From positions 434,001 to 498,000 of the forward strand of contig NZ_JABBGK010000003.1 of the NCBI RefSeq assembly GCF_012927355.1: 64,000 bases of DNA. The letters run 5' to 3'. Of the stretch, positions 54,413 through 63,877 are shown in pieces (position 1 is the stretch's first letter; the number at the start of each line of letters is the position of its first letter). This stretch comes from Rhizobium terricola. GTDB taxonomy: Bacteria > Pseudomonadota > Alphaproteobacteria > Rhizobiales > Rhizobiaceae. Made by a program: the position numbers and the translations under genes. The notes under the pieces are model-generated. The model worked only from the letters and a program-made list of their open reading frames with translations. It was not told where the DNA came from and did no database searches.

Positions 54413-54497
54413 CGGGCCTTTGTCCGTTGTGCTTCGATTGCTGAAATGTAGCGTGTTGCGCCTTGAAGTCCACCGGCCGCCTGCTATCAATGGCGCC

Positions 54498-55253
54498 ATG
54501 CACGTCGATATCGTCGATCTCCGCCAGTTCTACCATTCCATGCTGGGCCGCATGGCGGAGGAATCGATCGCCATGGCGCTTTCGGCGCTCTGGGTGCGGC
54601 TGCCGCAGGAGCGTCTCGTCGGCCTCGGCTATGCCATCCCGTTCCTCGATCGCTTCCGGGCTGACACGGAACGAACCTTCGCCTTCATGCCGGCCGGACA
54701 GGGTGCGGTGAACTGGCCGGTCGGCGAGCCGTCTGCCACGGCGCTGGTGTTCGACGAGGAGCTGCCGTTACCGGATTCCTCGGTCGATCGGGTGCTGATG
54801 GTCCATTCGCTGGAATTCGCCGAAAACCCGCGGGAAAGCCTGAAGGAGATCTGGCGGGTGCTGGCACCCGGCGGGCGGCTGGTCGTGGTGGTGCCGAACC
54901 GGCGCGGGGTCTGGGCCCGGATGGAGCACACGCCTTTCGGATCCGGCCGCCCCTATTCGCGCGGCCAGCTGACCGCACTTTTCCGCGAGACCAATTTCAC
55001 GCCGGGGGCGAGCGCGGAGGCGCTGTTCTTCCCGCCGTCGAAGATCCGCGCGGTCTTGCGTCTGCGGCGCAGTTTCGAGCGGCTGGGGCGTTTTGTCTGG
55101 CCGGCCTTCTCCGGCGTCATCGTCATCGAGGCGCAGAAGCGCCTCTATCAGGGCCTGCCGGTCGCGGCACGAGCTTCGCGCCGTGTCTTCGCGCCCGTTC
55201 TCGCGCCTCAAGGGGTGCCCACGACACGGGTGAAGGCGCTGCCGGAGCGCTGA
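54498..55253 (+). CDS. Class I SAM-dependent methyltransferase-like protein
   Basis: This 251-residue protein has a methyltransferase_11-like core ([20 protein letters not shown] and [19 protein letters not shown]). The usual GxGxG SAM-binding motif is weak; the corresponding region is [12 protein letters not shown]. Its substrate is unknown. Its place divergent from gloB is conserved in rhizobia. The ATG at 54498 ([14 protein letters not shown]) was chosen because upstream sequence belongs to the gloB promoter. Confidence 0.88.
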   Translation: MHVDIVDLRQFYHSMLGRMAEESIAMALSALWVRLPQERLVGLGYAIPFLDRFRADTERTFAFMPAGQGAVNWPVGEPSATALVFDEELPLPDSSVDRVLMVHSLEFAENPRESLKEIWRVLAPGGRLVVVVPNRRGVWARMEHTPFGSGRPYSRGQLTALFRETNFTPGASAEALFFPPSKIRAVLRLRRSFERLGRFVWPAFSGVIVIEAQKRLYQGLPVAARASRRVFAPVLAPQGVPTTRVKALPER

Positions 55254-55370
55254 TCCGGAGGACGGCTGCGACAGCGGTCGCCCTCGACAAAACCGGCTTT
55301 CCGTTTTATGGGCTCTCATCCGATATTGCCGGGCGTCCGCCCGGAATTTCAACGACAGAAAGCCACATCG

Positions 55371-56477
55371 ATGAGCAGCGAAACCATGAAGCCGACCCCG
55401 CGTCCGGGTATCCTTGACATTGCCGCCTACGTGCCGGGCAAGGAACATGCGCCGGGCGTCGCGCGGGTCTTCAAGCTGTCGTCGAACGAAACCCCGCACG
55501 GTCCGAGCCCCAAGGCGATCGACGCCTTCAAGCAGAGCGCCGGCCATCTCGAAATCTACCCGGACGGCCAGGCGGTGGCGCTGCGCGAGGCGATTGCCGA
55601 AGTGCACGGCCTGAACGCCGCCAACATCCTGTGCGGCAACGGTTCTGACGAACTGCTCGGCCTGCTTTGCCACGTCTATCTCGGCCCGGGCGACGAAGGC
55701 ATCATCACCGAGCACGGCTTCCTCGTCTACAAGATCCAGATCATGGGCGCCGGTGCGACCCCGGTCGTGGTGAAGGAAAAGGATTGCACGGTCGATGTCG
55801 ATGCGATCCTTGCCGCCGTGACGGAGAAGACGAAGATCGTCTTCCTCGCCAATCCGGGCAATCCGACCGGCACCTATGTGCCGGCGAGCGAGATCCGTCG
55901 CCTGCATGCCGGCCTGCCGGGCAATGTCATCCTGGTGCTCGACGCGGCCTATGCGGAATATGTCCGCCGCAACGACTACGAGGCCGGCATCGAGCTCGTC
56001 TCCGGCAACCGCAACGTCGTGATGACCCGCACCTTCTCGAAGGTCTACGGGCTTGCGGCGCTGCGCATCGGTTGGGCCTATGCGCCGCTGGAGATCATCG
56101 ACGCGCTGAACCGCGTGCGTGGTCCGTTCAACATGAATGCGCCGGCAATCTCTGCGGGTGCGGCATCGGTCCGCGACCAGGCCTTCGTCACGATGGCGGC
56201 CGACTACAATCTCGCCTGGGTCGAGAAGGTCTCGACCGCGCTCTCAGCTCTCGGCCTCAAGGTCACGCCTTCGGTTGCCAATTTCGTGCTGGTTCATTTT
56301 CCTGACGTCGACGGCAAGCGCGCCGCCGAGGCCGACGACTTCCTGACCAGCCGCGGCTTCATCCTGCGCGCCGTGCGCGGCTATGGCTTTGCCAATTCGC
56401 TGCGCATGACGATCGGCAGCGAAGAGGCCAATCGCGGCGTGATCGATGCGCTGACCGAGTTCATGGGGCGTGCCTGA
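55371..56477 (+). CDS. hisC: Histidinol-phosphate aminotransferase
   Basis: This 368-residue class I/II PLP aminotransferase of the HisC family has the PLP lysine in [17 protein letters not shown], the [12 protein letters not shown] aspartate region and the [12 protein letters not shown]-terminal motif. It is followed with a 1-base overlap by tyrC, so it may also transaminate aromatic precursors, as HisC paralogues next to tyrC often do. The ATG at 55371 was chosen; one at 55386 is also possible. Confidence 0.93.
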   Translation: MSSETMKPTPRPGILDIAAYVPGKEHAPGVARVFKLSSNETPHGPSPKAIDAFKQSAGHLEIYPDGQAVALREAIAEVHGLNAANILCGNGSDELLGLLCHVYLGPGDEGIITEHGFLVYKIQIMGAGATPVVVKEKDCTVDVDAILAAVTEKTKIVFLANPGNPTGTYVPASEIRRLHAGLPGNVILVLDAAYAEYVRRNDYEAGIELVSGNRNVVMTRTFSKVYGLAALRIGWAYAPLEIIDALNRVRGPFNMNAPAISAGAASVRDQAFVTMAADYNLAWVEKVSTALSALGLKVTPSVANFVLVHFPDVDGKRAAEADDFLTSRGFILRAVRGYGFANSLRMTIGSEEANRGVIDALTEFMGRA

Positions 56478-57403
56478 TGACTGCGATGTTCGACCGGATC
56501 GCGCTGATCGGTATCGGCCTCATCGGCTCGTCGATCGCCCGCGACGTGAAGGAACTGGGCCTTGCCCGTGACGTTGTCGTCTCGACCCGCAGCGCCGACA
56601 CGCTGAAGCGCGCGGAAGAGCTTGCCCTCGGTACGGCCTACGAGCTGTCGGCGGCGGATGCGGTCAGGGATGCCGACCTAGTGATCGTCTCGGTTCCGGT
56701 CGGCGCCTCAGAAGCCGTGGCCCGGCAGATCGCCCCGCATCTGAAGCCGGGTGCAATCGTCACCGACGTCGGCTCGACCAAGGCGTCGGTCATCGCCCAG
56801 ATGGCGCCGCACATGCCGGACAACGTGCATTTCATTCCAGGGCATCCACTTGCGGGCACGGAAAAGTCCGGCCCGGATGCCGGCTTCACCGGTCTGTTCC
56901 AGGGGCGCTGGTGCATCTTCACGCCGCTGCCGGGCACCGATGCCGGCGCGCTTGCGACGCTCCGTGCCTTCTGGGGTGCGCTCGGCTCCAAGATCGACGA
57001 GATGGACCCGGAGCATCACGACAAGGTGCTGGCGATCGTCTCGCACCTGCCGCACATCATCGCCTACAACATCGTCGGCACGGCGGACGACCTCGAGACG
57101 GTGACGCAGTCGGAAGTGATCAAGTATTCGGCGTCCGGTTTCCGCGACTTCACCCGTCTTGCGGCCTCTGATCCTACCATGTGGCGCGACGTCTGCCTGC
57201 ACAACAAGGACGCGATCCTCGAAATGCTGGCGCGCTTCTCTGAGGATCTCGCCTATCTGCAGCGGGCGATCCGCTGGGGTGAAGGCGACAAGCTGTTCGA
57301 TCTCTTCACCCGCACCCGCGCCATTCGCCGCTCGATCATCGAGGCTGGCCAGGATGTCGACGTGCCGGATTTTGGCCGCCACTCGCTGGAGAAGAAGGCC
57401 TGA
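56477..57403 (+). CDS. tyrC: Prephenate/arogenate dehydrogenase
   Basis: This 308-residue NAD(P)-dependent dehydrogenase makes tyrosine precursors by oxidative decarboxylation of prephenate or arogenate. It has the Rossmann motif GIGLIGSSIAR, the substrate histidine in IPGHPLAGTEKSG and the helical C-terminal domain with SHLPHIIAY. The start codon shares its first base with the hisC stop. Substrate preference (prephenate versus arogenate) cannot be told by eye. Confidence 0.93.
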   Translation: MTAMFDRIALIGIGLIGSSIARDVKELGLARDVVVSTRSADTLKRAEELALGTAYELSAADAVRDADLVIVSVPVGASEAVARQIAPHLKPGAIVTDVGSTKASVIAQMAPHMPDNVHFIPGHPLAGTEKSGPDAGFTGLFQGRWCIFTPLPGTDAGALATLRAFWGALGSKIDEMDPEHHDKVLAIVSHLPHIIAYNIVGTADDLETVTQSEVIKYSASGFRDFTRLAASDPTMWRDVCLHNKDAILEMLARFSEDLAYLQRAIRWGEGDKLFDLFTRTRAIRRSIIEAGQDVDVPDFGRHSLEKKA

Positions 57404-57412
57404 CCGCTTCGC

Positions 57413-58426
57413 TCAGAGCGGCGGCAGGACACCGATCGGGATGATGCCGAGGGAGACGACGCCGTTCGTCAGCCTGAGGTCGGCGCCGCCCTTGTCCTGA
57501 CCGCCGAACAGCGCCTTCAGCACATTGGCAGCGCTGTCGATGCTGTCCTTCTCCTCGGGGAACGCTGCGTTCAGGGTATCCCGCCAGGCGGCGATGCCCT
57601 CGATTTCGAAGCGAAGCCTGCCGGACAGCATGCCGTCATCGCCGACCGAGATAGGGCCGCTGATCGTCACGACGCGGCCACCGCCCATGTCTGCCACGAG
57701 GCGGCGGATCTCGCCCTCGCTGCCGTAGAGCCCTTCCCCGCGGTCGCCCTTGAGTTCGAGATACTTGGCTTTGCCGACGAGCGTCATGTCCAGGCTCGAT
57801 GATACCGGCGGCAGGAGCGACGTCTGGCCGCGCACCGACACCACCGCGTCGCGTGACAGGAGCGCGATGTCCAGGTCCTCGCCGGAGCGGCGAAGGTGGG
57901 CTTCCGCATGCGGCGCCGTCGTCTCGATGGTCGCCCCGTCGACCAGGGTCGTCAGAAGAACCTGCAGACCGGTCGCTTCGAGCGAGGTGCGGTCGAGGCC
58001 GGAGAGCCCGGCATTGAGGCTCGAACGCAGCGCCTGCCATTCCAGCGCCAGCGAGAAGCCTAGCGCCGAGCGGACCTGGCCGGGGCTGTCCAGTTCCCAG
58101 ACCACATGGCCCGGGGCATAGACCTGTGCCGCCGAGCGGAATGCGCCGAAACTTGCTGACAGGCCATGGAAATGGTCGTCGACGGACAGCCGGCTGCAGG
58201 TGACGCCGACGCGGAAGGGGAAGCCGCCGACCTGCATGTCGTCGCATTCCGCGGTGATGGCCGCGGGATTGGCGCCGGAAAGGACCGCCGTCAATTTGTC
58301 CCTCAGGGCCCCTGCCGCGCCGTACCACAGGCCGCTATAGACGAGGATGCAGAGCACGACGGCAATGCCGAGTCGTACGACCTTCAGGGTGGCGACACTC
58401 CGGTTTTCCTCACTCGACGTTGCCAT
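57413..58426 (-). CDS. DUF2125 exported or membrane-anchored protein
   Basis: This 337-residue protein has one N-terminal membrane helix (LGIAVVLCILVYSGLWY) and a long beta-rich domain of the DUF2125 type with the family motif GFPFRVGVTC near residue 75. It probably faces the periplasm. The overall beta-strand pattern recalls AsmA/TamB-like lipid-bridge domains, but that is only an impression. The ATG at 58426 follows GGAGCG. It converges on tyrC with a 9-base gap. Confidence 0.85.
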   Translation of the reverse strand: MATSSEENRSVATLKVVRLGIAVVLCILVYSGLWYGAAGALRDKLTAVLSGANPAAITAECDDMQVGGFPFRVGVTCSRLSVDDHFHGLSASFGAFRSAAQVYAPGHVVWELDSPGQVRSALGFSLALEWQALRSSLNAGLSGLDRTSLEATGLQVLLTTLVDGATIETTAPHAEAHLRRSGEDLDIALLSRDAVVSVRGQTSLLPPVSSSLDMTLVGKAKYLELKGDRGEGLYGSEGEIRRLVADMGGGRVVTISGPISVGDDGMLSGRLRFEIEGIAAWRDTLNAAFPEEKDSIDSAANVLKALFGGQDKGGADLRLTNGVVSLGIIPIGVLPPL

Positions 58427-58478
58427 CAGGCGCTCCAAACGTAAAATGGTGATCCGGTAATCGGGCCGGTATTCTGGA

Positions 58479-59024
58479 ATGACCTGCGATATGGACGAAT
58501 TTTGGGTGTTTGGCTACGGATCCCTGATGTGGAATCCGGGCTTTTCCTACGAGGAGCGGGCCCAGGCCCTGATGTTGGGCTATCGCCGCTCGCTGTGCGT
58601 GCGCTCCTGGGTCCATCGCGGCACACAGGAATGCCCGGGGCTGGTGCTGGGACTGGATCACGGTGGCTCGTGCCGCGGCGTCGCCTTCAGGGTCGCCGAA
58701 GCAAACCGGGAGGAAACCATCGACTACCTTCGCCAGCGCGAGCTCGTGACCCATGTCTATCTGGAGCGCACCCTGCCGATCCGCCTCTCCGACGGACGGA
58801 AGGTCAGGGCGCTGACCTATGTCATCGATCGCGGGCATCATCAGTATGCCGGGTCGGTTTCCGTCGGTGAGGCGGCCGAGATCGTCAACCGCGCGGTCGG
58901 TGTGTCGGGACCCAACCCGGTCTATGTGGCCAACACGGTCGCGCATCTGCGCGAACTCGGCATCCGGGACCACTGGCTGGAGCAGGTCGCCGCCGAAATC
59001 GAGCGGCTTGAAGGCGTTGCCTGA
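58479..59024 (+). CDS. chaC: ChaC-like gamma-glutamylcyclotransferase
   Basis: This 181-residue enzyme of the ChaC family degrades glutathione to 5-oxoproline and Cys-Gly. It carries the fingerprint FGYGSLMWNPGF near the start, the CRGVAFRV segment and the catalytic glutamate in the YLRQRELVTHVY region. The start may be 58479 or the ATG at 58491 (MDEFWVFGYGS). It is divergent from the DUF2125 gene and converges on plsC with a 3-base gap. Confidence 0.92.
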   Translation: MTCDMDEFWVFGYGSLMWNPGFSYEERAQALMLGYRRSLCVRSWVHRGTQECPGLVLGLDHGGSCRGVAFRVAEANREETIDYLRQRELVTHVYLERTLPIRLSDGRKVRALTYVIDRGHHQYAGSVSVGEAAEIVNRAVGVSGPNPVYVANTVAHLRELGIRDHWLEQVAAEIERLEGVA

Positions 59025-59027
59025 GCC

Positions 59028-59819
59028 TCAGGCGTCCTTTTCGGCCAGAAGCTCTTTCATCCGCTTGGCGGCGGACGGCGGCAGCGGAAGGCCGGGATTG
59101 TTCTCCACCGTCTCGATGAGGAGTTCGTCGCTTACCCATTCGAGTTTTTCGATGAGGGTTTCGTAGAAGGTGTCAGGATCGAGCCCGGGCGCGATCGGCG
59201 GCAGGATCTTCACCTTGAAATGCCCGGGGAAGCGGAGGAACTTGCGGCGCGGCCAGAACAGGCCGGGATGCATTGCGACGGGTACGACCGGAACTTCGAG
59301 GTCGCGATAGATGCGGGCAATGCCGTATTTGTAGGCCGGCTCGGCGCCCGGCGGACGGCGGGTGCCCTCCGGGTAGATGATGAGCTGGCGGCCGTCGGCC
59401 ATCTCCTTCTTGGTGCGCTCCATCACCCCGACCATCACCTTGCCCTTGGCGCCGCGATCGACCGGGATCATCTTCTGCCGGGCGACATACCATCCGAAGA
59501 TCGGGATCCACATCAATTCCCGCTTGAGAATGTAGACCGGGTCGTCGAGCCAGGGCAGCAGCGCGTAGGTGTCCCAAAGGGACTGGTGCTTCGGCGCAAG
59601 GATGTAGCCGCCCTTCGGAATGTTCTCGAGCCCCTCCACGGTGAATGTCGTGCCGACGATTTTCTCCATCAGCCAGTGGTTGGAGCGGGCCCAGTTCTTC
59701 GGAATGACGAAGGCCTTCTTGCGTGGCGCCAGGAAGTAATAGGGCGACAGCAAGATCATCTGCAGGATCAGGTTTGCATAGAAGAGCGTGTTGAACAGGA
59801 TCGAACGCAGTATGATCAT
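59028..59819 (-). CDS. plsC: 1-acyl-sn-glycerol-3-phosphate acyltransferase
   Basis: PlsC acylates lysophosphatidic acid to phosphatidic acid at the inner membrane. The 263-residue protein has an N-terminal membrane helix, the HX4D catalytic motif (KHQSLWD) and the acceptor motif YPEGTRRPPG, with PVVPVAMHPG further on. All expected blocks are present. It lies downstream of, and 88 bases from, the YdcF-like gene on the same strand. Confidence 0.93.
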   Translation of the reverse strand: MIILRSILFNTLFYANLILQMILLSPYYFLAPRKKAFVIPKNWARSNHWLMEKIVGTTFTVEGLENIPKGGYILAPKHQSLWDTYALLPWLDDPVYILKRELMWIPIFGWYVARQKMIPVDRGAKGKVMVGVMERTKKEMADGRQLIIYPEGTRRPPGAEPAYKYGIARIYRDLEVPVVPVAMHPGLFWPRRKFLRFPGHFKVKILPPIAPGLDPDTFYETLIEKLEWVSDELLIETVENNPGLPLPPSAAKRMKELLAEKDA

Positions 59820-59907
59820 CGGGCAGGATTTCCTAAGACGGGCGTGACACCGTCCCTAACGCATATTGCCCGGGATAAAAAGCCGTGTTTTGCCGGTCGC
59901 GGCCGGC

Positions 59908-60633
59908 TCAGCCCGACGTCTTCGCGAACTTGGCCGTCGAGCGCAACCCGTCGCCGGCACCCCATCCAATCACGCCGCGTGCATAGGCGATCAGCGTCTT
60001 GCCGTATTCCGACAGGAGGGTGCGCACGACATTGGGATCGGCATACCAGGCGGTGTGCTTGAGATCGGCATTGACCACCGGATAGGGAATGAAGTTGGTC
60101 GCGCGATCGATACGGCGCAACTCCATGAGGCTGCGCGGCATGTGATAATTGTTGGTGACGACGAGAACTGAGGCATAGCCGTGATCATGGATCCAGCGCG
60201 AGGTCTCATTGGCGTTGCCGATCGTGTCCAGCGCCTCGTAACCGACGTCGACGCAGCATTCGAAGAGGTCCGGCGAACTCTGGGTCATCTTGCGGATCTG
60301 CGCCGGAGATGTCGTCGGATGGGCACCGGAGATGAGCAGGCGCCGACCGGAACCGCGGCGCAGGAGTTCCACCGCCTGGTCAATCCGCTGATAGCCGCCG
60401 GTCAGCACGACGATGGCATCGGCGCGGGCATCGGCGGGCGGGACGAGGGTGGTGACCGAATCGGCAAACCACAGGAAGCCGGCAAGGATGACGGCGCAAA
60501 GCAGGATCGCGATCAGGCCGGCATAGTGCAGAAAACGACGTAGCAGGCCCCGGCGCGCAAGAAGGCCGCCGGCGGGGTTCTTTGGCAGATCCTCGCGGAA
60601 TGCTCTATCGCGTCTCATCCGACCCATCGTCAT
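59908..60633 (-). CDS. YdcF-like DUF218 membrane protein
   Basis: This protein of about 241 residues has one membrane helix (YAGLIAILLCAVILAGFLWF) and a DUF218 domain with DAIVVLTGGYQRIDQA, LLISGAHP and VTNNYHMPRSLMELRR. SanA/ElyC/YdcF relatives affect envelope integrity or peptidoglycan precursor metabolism; the reaction is unknown. The start is uncertain: ATGs at 60660, 60633 and 60627 all lack a strong Shine-Dalgarno. It follows ftsX on the same strand. Confidence 0.86.
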   Translation of the reverse strand: MTMGRMRRDRAFREDLPKNPAGGLLARRGLLRRFLHYAGLIAILLCAVILAGFLWFADSVTTLVPPADARADAIVVLTGGYQRIDQAVELLRRGSGRRLLISGAHPTTSPAQIRKMTQSSPDLFECCVDVGYEALDTIGNANETSRWIHDHGYASVLVVTNNYHMPRSLMELRRIDRATNFIPYPVVNADLKHTAWYADPNVVRTLLSEYGKTLIAYARGVIGWGAGDGLRSTAKFAKTSG

Positions 60634-60703
60634 TGTTCGTGCATAGCGTGCTTCTGCCATGCGGAACAGGCGGCTTTGTGGCATTCAACAGGCTTTCACG
60701 GCG

Positions 60704-61729
60704 TCAGTCACTCAGCAACCCGTCCGTGCGTGCCGGGTCGGAGCGTATGCTGTCGATTTCATAGATTGTGCGGATAACCGTCAGCCGGGCGGTCAGCGTC
60801 GTCAGAAGGGCAATGACGATCATCGTCGCGAAGATGCCGAGATAACCCATATATCCGATCGAAAACGTGCCGAAGAGTGCGCTTGCCTGATCGCTTTCCG
60901 GCGTGGCGAGCGACCGGCTCTGCCAGTAACCGGCGATGGCGAAGAGGGCGGCTGCAAGCAGGCCGCCGGCGGCGGCACCCTTCAGGCTGATCTTGAGAAA
61001 ATGCTTCTGGAACTCCCGGGCGACGAAGGAGCCCTCGGCGCCGACGAAGTGCAGGACCTCGATGATGTGACGATTGCCGGACAGTGCCCCGCGGGTCGCG
61101 AACACCACCGTCAGCACCATCGCGGTGAAGACGAGCAGGAGGATTGCCGAGCCGATCAGCACGGTGGTGCGGGCCATCTGAACGAGCCGGTCGACCCAGG
61201 TGCGGTGGTCGTCGAGGAAAGCCTGCGGAACCTCGGTCTTCAGCATATCCCGCATCGCCGCGAAGTCCGGCGGGTTGCTCTCGTCGATGGTGACGATGAC
61301 GAGCCGCGGGACGGGCAGCTCGTGAAGGTCGAGTCCGGTGCCGAGCCAAGGCTCAAGCAGGCGTGCCGTTGCCGCATCGTCCATGATCTGGCCGTCCTTG
61401 GTGCCGACGAAGGTCAGGGCCAGGTCACGGGCCTTGGCAAGTGCCTTGTCCATGTCGAGGCCGTCCTCGGGCTTGATCTGGATGGTGACCTCGCGGGAGA
61501 TCTGGCTCTGCCAGCCGGCGGCGGTGGCGCGCACCATGCTGACCGCGCCGAGCGTCAGGCAGGCGAGGAAGGCCATGATGGCGATCACCACCATCAGCGC
61601 ATTGCCCTGGATGTTGGAGGGCGGCAGGATCGCGCCCGTCGGGCGCACGGTCATCTCGGTGCGCCGCGCGGCCTGCTGAGGGGATGCGGTGCGCGGGGCG
61701 TGGCTCTCGTAGTGATCGTGATCAGTCAT
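60704..61729 (-). CDS. ftsX: Cell-division ABC transporter permease FtsX
   Basis: FtsX is the membrane half of FtsEX, which controls septal peptidoglycan hydrolases. The 341-residue protein has a cytoplasmic N-terminus of about 40 residues, four membrane helices, and a periplasmic loop between the first two. The C-terminal FtsX permease domain includes VEVLHFVGAEGSFVAREFQK (here reading IEVLHFVGAEGSFVA). The ATG overlaps the end of ftsE by 8 bases, so the two are translationally coupled. Confidence 0.94.
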   Translation of the reverse strand: MTDHDHYESHAPRTASPQQAARRTEMTVRPTGAILPPSNIQGNALMVVIAIMAFLACLTLGAVSMVRATAAGWQSQISREVTIQIKPEDGLDMDKALAKARDLALTFVGTKDGQIMDDAATARLLEPWLGTGLDLHELPVPRLVIVTIDESNPPDFAAMRDMLKTEVPQAFLDDHRTWVDRLVQMARTTVLIGSAILLLVFTAMVLTVVFATRGALSGNRHIIEVLHFVGAEGSFVAREFQKHFLKISLKGAAAGGLLAAALFAIAGYWQSRSLATPESDQASALFGTFSIGYMGYLGIFATMIVIALLTTLTARLTVIRTIYEIDSIRSDPARTDGLLSD

Positions 61730-62381
61730 AGATGTCGAGCCGCCCGTCGGTGAGGATCATGCGTCTTGCATCGACCTGATCCATCAGCGCCAGGTCATGG
61801 GTGGCGATGACGACGGCCGTGCCAAGGCGGTTCAATTCGAGGAACAGGCTGAGCAGTCGGCGCGCCATCGGCGGATCGACATTGCCCGTCGGCTCGTCGG
61901 CAAGCAGGATCTCGGGCCGGTCGATCAGGGCGCGGGCGATCGCCACGCGCTGCTTCTCGCCGCCGGAGAGCACCGGCGGCAGCACGTTGATGCGCTCGCC
62001 GAGACCGACCCATTTCAGGAGCTCGATCACGTCCTTGCGGTAGGTTGCCTCGTCCTTGCCGCGCACCCTCAGCGGCAGCGCGACATTCTCGTAGGTCGTC
62101 AGGTGGTCGAGCAGCTGGAAGTCCTGGAACACGATGCCGACGCGGCGTCTCAGCATCGGCAATTCCGCGCGCGGGATCTTGGTGATGTCGCGGCCGAAAC
62201 TGCGGATCAGTCCGCGCGTCGGCTGGAGCGACATGAACAGAAGGCGTAGCAGGGTGGTCTTGCCGGCACCGGAAGGCCCGGTCAGGAACTGGAAGGAACG
62301 TTTCGGAATATCGAAGGTGAGGTCGCGGAGAATTTCCGGTCCCATCCCATAACGCAAGCCGACATTTTCGAAATGGATCAA
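61722..62381 (-). CDS. ftsE: Cell-division ATP-binding protein FtsE
   Basis: FtsE is the ABC ATPase partner of FtsX. The 219-residue protein has Walker A GPSGAGKTT, the Q-loop region FQDFQLLDHL, signature LSGGEKQR and Walker B ILLADEPTGN, all intact. The start appears to be TTG at 62381, because the protein begins MIHFENVGLRYG as in other FtsE proteins and no ATG fits; a strong ribosome-binding site is not visible. It is the first gene of ftsEX. Confidence 0.94.
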   Translation of the reverse strand: MIHFENVGLRYGMGPEILRDLTFDIPKRSFQFLTGPSGAGKTTLLRLLFMSLQPTRGLIRSFGRDITKIPRAELPMLRRRVGIVFQDFQLLDHLTTYENVALPLRVRGKDEATYRKDVIELLKWVGLGERINVLPPVLSGGEKQRVAIARALIDRPEILLADEPTGNVDPPMARRLLSLFLELNRLGTAVVIATHDLALMDQVDARRMILTDGRLDIYD

Positions 62382-62580
62382 GGGCCCAGCCAGTCTGACA
62401 GATCGCGGATCCGCGACATCTTAACGAATGAGGTTAACAGTGGGTAAATCCCGGTCGAATTACGGCCGTTGCGGCCCCTTCTTTCCGAAGCATTAACCAT
62501 TTGAATTTACGTCTGGAGAGGATTCGTTTCAATGCCCAGATTTGGCCGGTCCGCGGGCGATTGCGAAAGGCTGTTGGAAG

Positions 62581-63264
62581 ATGAACGCATTCCGCTCCAG
62601 AAGGCACGCCGCCGCACCGGACATCGACCTCCTGCCGCCCGACAGGCCGAGGATGACGCATGCCTGGCCGATCCGCGTGACGGAAGACATCGTCGACGCC
62701 GAGTTCGTCACGGTCCGCGAAAGCGCGCCGCGCCGGCCCTCCGATGCCTGCAGCTCCAACGACAATCACCGCCGGACCGCCGACAGGGGCTGGTCGGCGT
62801 CGCGGCCAGTCAGCAGGCGCACCTTTGCCGCAGGCATCCTGTCCCGGCTGGAAAACCTGCTGCAGACACTTTCAGACAAGGGGTTCGCCGCCTTCGTTTC
62901 GCTCGTCTTCGTCGCGATCTTCGCGCTTGCCGGGCTGATGGTCGGCGAGCCGGGGACGAGGGCCAATGCCGAGCCGCTCGACATCACCCACGTCAGCCTC
63001 ACGCCGCACGACGACGACGGCATGCGGGTCCTGCAGGTCAACGCGATCATCGAGAACCGTGGGACGCGGACAAGCGTGCTGCCAAAGCTGCGCGCCGACC
63101 TGATCGCGGGCGGCCAGGTGATCGCCAGCACCTATATCGCCACCCCTGTCAGCGAAATCGATGCCGGCCACAGCCGCGGCATCACGGCCAGGCTCCTGCA
63201 TCCCGGTGGAAAAATGCCGGAACTTCGGCTTTCCTTCGAGGAAACGGGTGCCTCGCGCTCCTGA
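62581..63264 (+). CDS. Single-helix membrane protein of unknown function
   Basis: This 227-residue protein has a basic, disordered N-terminal part, one membrane helix (FAAFVSLVFVAIFALAGLMV) and a C-terminal domain of about 95 residues (LDITHVSLTPHDDDGMRVLQ onward). The C-terminal domain looks like the DUF3426/FxLYD-type beta domain that follows zinc-ribbon domains in other proteobacteria. Here no CxxC zinc ribbon is present. The ATG at 62581 follows GGAAG; a TTG at 62542 is possible. It lies divergent from ftsE, as an analogous gene does in other rhizobia. Confidence 0.78.
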   Translation: MNAFRSRRHAAAPDIDLLPPDRPRMTHAWPIRVTEDIVDAEFVTVRESAPRRPSDACSSNDNHRRTADRGWSASRPVSRRTFAAGILSRLENLLQTLSDKGFAAFVSLVFVAIFALAGLMVGEPGTRANAEPLDITHVSLTPHDDDGMRVLQVNAIIENRGTRTSVLPKLRADLIAGGQVIASTYIATPVSEIDAGHSRGITARLLHPGGKMPELRLSFEETGASRS

Positions 63265-63334
63265 CTATGCTATCGGCCAACACTCTCGACGCTCGGTCCC
63301 GACAGGCCGTGCCGCAGTCCTGAAGGAGTGAACC

Positions 63335-63877
63335 ATGCCCGTCGTCCGCGGAAAGAACATCGAACCGCTCTATACCGCCCGGCAGATCAACGAGCGCAAC
63401 CACCAGATCGCCGCCGAGATCGCCAAGGGACCTGCCGACGATCTGCTGGTGATTGCCGTGCTCAAGGGCTCCTTCATCTTCGCTGCCGACCTGATCCGTG
63501 CGCTGCATGACGTCGGTCTTGCTCCGGAGGTCGAGTTCATCACCCTGTCCAGCTATGGCACAGGCACTGTCTCGCAAGGGGTCAGGATCGTGAAGGACAT
63601 CGACAGCGACGTGAAGGGCCGCAACGTGCTCCTGATCGATGATATCCTCGAGTCCGGCCGGACGCTCAAGTTCGCCAAGGAACTGCTTTACGAGCGTGGT
63701 GCCGCCCATGTTTCGCTGGCCGTGCTTCTCGACAAGAAAGTCAAGCGCCAGGAACAGCTTGAGGCCGATCACGTCGGCTTCGAATGCCCCGACTACTTCG
63801 TCGTCGGCTACGGCATGGACGTGGCCTATGCCTTCCGCGAACTGCCCTTCGTCGGCGTCGTCACGGGCGACGCCTGA
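63335..63877 (+). CDS. hpt: Hypoxanthine phosphoribosyltransferase
   Basis: Hpt salvages hypoxanthine and guanine to IMP and GMP. The 180-residue protein has the pyrophosphate-binding KGSFIFAADL, the PRPP motif VLLIDDILESGRTL and the C-terminal purine-binding region FVVGYGMD. The start follows GAAGGAG. It stands 70 bases after the unknown membrane protein. All family landmarks are intact. Confidence 0.95.
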   Translation: MPVVRGKNIEPLYTARQINERNHQIAAEIAKGPADDLLVIAVLKGSFIFAADLIRALHDVGLAPEVEFITLSSYGTGTVSQGVRIVKDIDSDVKGRNVLLIDDILESGRTLKFAKELLYERGAAHVSLAVLLDKKVKRQEQLEADHVGFECPDYFVVGYGMDVAYAFRELPFVGVVTGDA